Notes under the pieces: model-generated
Database searches by the model: none
What the model saw: the letters and a program-made list of their open reading frames with translations, nothing else
Told to the model about the DNA's origin: nothing
Shown here: positions 62,285 through 64,000 of the stretch, piece by piece
Numbering within the stretch: position 1 is the stretch's first letter
Layout: the number at the start of each line of letters is the position of its first letter
NCBI RefSeq assembly: GCF_016907925.1
Contig: NZ_JAFBCZ010000007.1
Coordinates: 186,001-250,000 of the forward strand
Length of the DNA: 64,000 nt
Direction: 5' to 3'
Source of the DNA: Herpetosiphon giganteus
GTDB taxonomy: Bacteria; Chloroflexota; Chloroflexia; Chloroflexales; Herpetosiphonaceae
Made by a program: the position numbers and the translations under genes

Positions 62285-63211
62285 TTAACCAATGGGTTTG
62301 GCTAATTCTTCAGCAAATGCCCAGGCTGGCAAGGGTTCTCTGGCTGCGCGCCACGCGCTAGGGATGCCCTCAAGGCCCACATAACTGGCCACGATTCCCC
62401 CAACGATTGCGCAAGTTGTATCGCAATCGCCCAAGCCTTCCAACGTCAGCCAAATTGCTTGCTCAAAATTGCTTAGGCGTTGGGCGGCACACCACAAAGC
62501 AAATGGCACGGTATCTTGGGCCGAAATTTTGCTGCCATTGCCCAAATGTGTGGCAACTGTGGCAATTGGCATAGTCGAATCAAGTTGAATTGCCATGACC
62601 AAGCCCTCGGCTACTTGGCTTGCTGGAACCCATGGCTGAATCAATTGTAAAAATCTGTTTGGGCTTGGTAGCGTGGTTTGGCGCGCTTGCCATGCCAACG
62701 CCGCTGCAATCGCCACCGCAATCGCTCCGGCAATTGCTTCAGGATGTGCATGAGTAATTTCGGCTGAAGCGGCTGCTTGCTGGACAACGCTTGACAGATC
62801 AGCCGCCCAAAATGCGCCAATTGGCGCAACTCGCATTGCCCCGCCATTGCCAAACGAGCCTTGGCCTTGATGCAAACTTAGGGCTTCCTCGCGCCAATTT
62901 TTGCCGCGCTGAATACGCCCCAAAATCGCTCTGGTAGCTGGGCCATAGCCGCGCGAACGTTCATAGTGCAGGGCAAAACTTTGGGCCAACAAATCTTGAT
63001 CGATGGTTGCGGTTTGGCGTAGCACCGAAAAAACCGAAGCCGCCATTTGGCTGTCATCAGTCCAATGCCATGGGCTTTGGGGCACTTGGCGCAAATGCAC
63101 GCGTGCAGGCACTTTCGTATGGGCAAATTCAAAAAAACCACCCAATGCATCGCCTACCGATAAACCTTCGAGCGCAATTTGAGCACGATTTAGGGCGCTA
63201 TCAGAGTTCAT
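62285..63211 (-). CDS. ADP-ribosylglycohydrolase (DraG/ARH family)
   Basis: This 308-residue protein has a complete set of family motifs: GDALGGFFEF, WTDDSQMAAS, GNGGAMRVAPIG, THAHPEAIAGA, and GLGDCDTTCAIVGG, supplying the acidic residues that bind two magnesium ions. It should remove ADP-ribose from a protein, nucleic acid or small molecule. It is a paralogue of the inactive-looking protein at 60411. A PIN-like gene lies directly downstream on the same strand with a 97-base gap. Confidence 0.9.
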   Translation of the reverse strand: MNSDSALNRAQIALEGLSVGDALGGFFEFAHTKVPARVHLRQVPQSPWHWTDDSQMAASVFSVLRQTATIDQDLLAQSFALHYERSRGYGPATRAILGRIQRGKNWREEALSLHQGQGSFGNGGAMRVAPIGAFWAADLSSVVQQAAASAEITHAHPEAIAGAIAVAIAAALAWQARQTTLPSPNRFLQLIQPWVPASQVAEGLVMAIQLDSTMPIATVATHLGNGSKISAQDTVPFALWCAAQRLSNFEQAIWLTLEGLGDCDTTCAIVGGIVASYVGLEGIPSAWRAAREPLPAWAFAEELAKPIG

Positions 63212-63393
63212 TCAATCAACCTCAACTCGCTGATGCGTTTTATTTTAACCCAGGTATGGCAAATGAAAAGCATCAGTTTGGGCTGTTTTAGCTGTGACTG
63301 CGAATGTCACAGGCGCTTGCTATGCTAGGCTTGCGCTTGAATTAAGAGTTGATACAGTATTAAGCGAGTGTTTCATAGCGCAAAGGAGGCTTG

Positions 63394-63873
63394 ATGATTC
63401 CATCATCGCTTAACTCACCCCAAGTTTTCCAAAAATCCGCGAAGCGCGATGTCAAGGAAGTGCCGTTTGTCGAGCTAGCCGATGGTCGGTTGCAAGGCGT
63501 TATTTCCAGCGGCTCGGATATTCAGCGGGTCTATGTGGCCTACTTCGAGGCTCGCAGCCTCAACTTCTACTGTAGCACCAACAACAATCGCCCGTGTGGT
63601 GGCTTGCGGGGCAGCCCATGCAACCATCTGATCAATTTGCTTGGCGAGGGCATCAAGCAATTTGGCATCCCTGGCATTTTGAAATATCTGCAATCTGCCC
63701 ACGACCCAACTACCATCACCACGATTGGCGATTTTCTCAAGATCGCTGGCCATATAACCCACCAAGCGCATGGCGCAATTTTCAGCCGCTTTCTTGGCTC
63801 GCTCCAGTTGCTTGAACTTCCGCTCAGTGCATTGCCATTGCCAGAGATGGATTGGTTTGCAGGGGGCGTGTGA
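63394..63873 (+). CDS. SWIM-like zinc-finger protein
   Basis: This 159-residue protein has a Cys cluster CSTNNNRPC, then SPCNHL (about residues 52-72), giving C-x8-C-x7-C-x-H. The closing C-x-H matches a SWIM finger, though the first spacing is unusual. GISSGSDIQ-like GVISSGSDIQRVYV precedes it. AAAGGAGG four bases before ATG 63394 is the strongest ribosome-binding site in the window. A following gene overlaps by one base (TGATG), so this starts an operon that continues beyond the window. Confidence 0.65.
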   Translation: MIPSSLNSPQVFQKSAKRDVKEVPFVELADGRLQGVISSGSDIQRVYVAYFEARSLNFYCSTNNNRPCGGLRGSPCNHLINLLGEGIKQFGIPGILKYLQSAHDPTTITTIGDFLKIAGHITHQAHGAIFSRFLGSLQLLELPLSALPLPEMDWFAGGV

Positions 63874-64000
63874 TGCTTGCAGCGGAATTTCATGCCAGCA
63901 ATGAATTAATTCAAGCCATCGATCAGCTGTTGCTGACGGGCTTTACCAATCTTAATCATAGCCATCAAACCAGCTTACAACGGCTGGCTCAAGTTTATCA
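63873..64000 (+). CDS. Start of a gene coupled to the SWIM-like protein (partial)
   Basis: ATG 63873 overlaps the previous stop as TGATG. The visible 42 codons (MLAAEFHASNELIQAIDQLL, then TNLNHSHQTSLQRLAQVY) form an open helical frame that runs off the window end. The product cannot be named. Tight coupling implies a shared role with the SWIM-like protein. Confidence 0.5.
   Translation, partial: MLAAEFHASNELIQAIDQLLLTGFTNLNHSHQTSLQRLAQVY

Overview
The window looks like chromosomal DNA of a filamentous Chloroflexota bacterium, most likely Herpetosiphon or a close relative. This is inferred from the gene mix: large Ser/Thr kinases with extracellular TPR-like regions, Min proteins, c-di-AMP synthesis, CBM2-bearing pectinases, a CpXC protein, and abundant short intergenic repeats. 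I could run no search. No rRNA, tRNA, IS element, prophage core or CRISPR array was recognised.

Layout. 1-4,600: the tail of a multi-receiver signalling protein, a SanA-like envelope protein, YgfZ-like and DsbA-like proteins, and an SbcD-type nuclease. 5,150-7,360: an AT-richer, probably acquired restriction-modification pair, a C5-methyltransferase plus a frameshifted TdeIII-like endonuclease. 7,690-11,270: small cytosolic genes, a TRIC-type channel and an LRV-repeat protein. 11,320-17,110: two related membrane Ser/Thr kinases with near-identical C-terminal domains. 17,500-26,400: a coupled ATP-grasp/DinB/HAD operon, a secreted protein, two fusion enzymes (GNAT-methyltransferase and RluA-methyltransferase), an acyl-CoA carboxyltransferase and a YkgJ-like protein.

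26,830-35,350 is a pectin and plant-polysaccharide cluster, all on the minus strand: GH3 beta-glucosidase, PL11 rhamnogalacturonan lyase, PL1 pectate lyase and CE8 pectinesterase. The three secreted enzymes attack the pectin backbone outside the cell. The GH3 enzyme lacks a signal peptide and probably handles imported oligosaccharides. A LacI-type operator lies upstream of it.

35,950-46,710: panC, a SWIM protein, gluconokinase, an ECF sigma/anti-sigma/bactofilin-like operon, a PD40 protein, a CpXC protein, a GT9 glycosyltransferase and a SCO/PCu(A)C copper-delivery operon. 46,800-54,470: a RecA-like ATPase, minCDE with an AI-2E-type permease, a sugar nucleotidyltransferase/phosphomannomutase-like fusion and a VOC protein. 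54,700-64,000: a BTAD-type regulator, the cdaA-cdaR pair, an alpha-E remnant, two ADP-ribosylglycohydrolase homologues (one apparently dead) flanking a PIN-like protein, a SWIM-like protein and one truncated gene.

The most unusual non-coding content is the repeats. Four palindromic elements of about 160-210 bp have terminal arms that differ between copies but remain complementary within each copy. Several families of purine-rich low-complexity repeats begin exactly at, or a few bases after, the stop codons of upstream genes.
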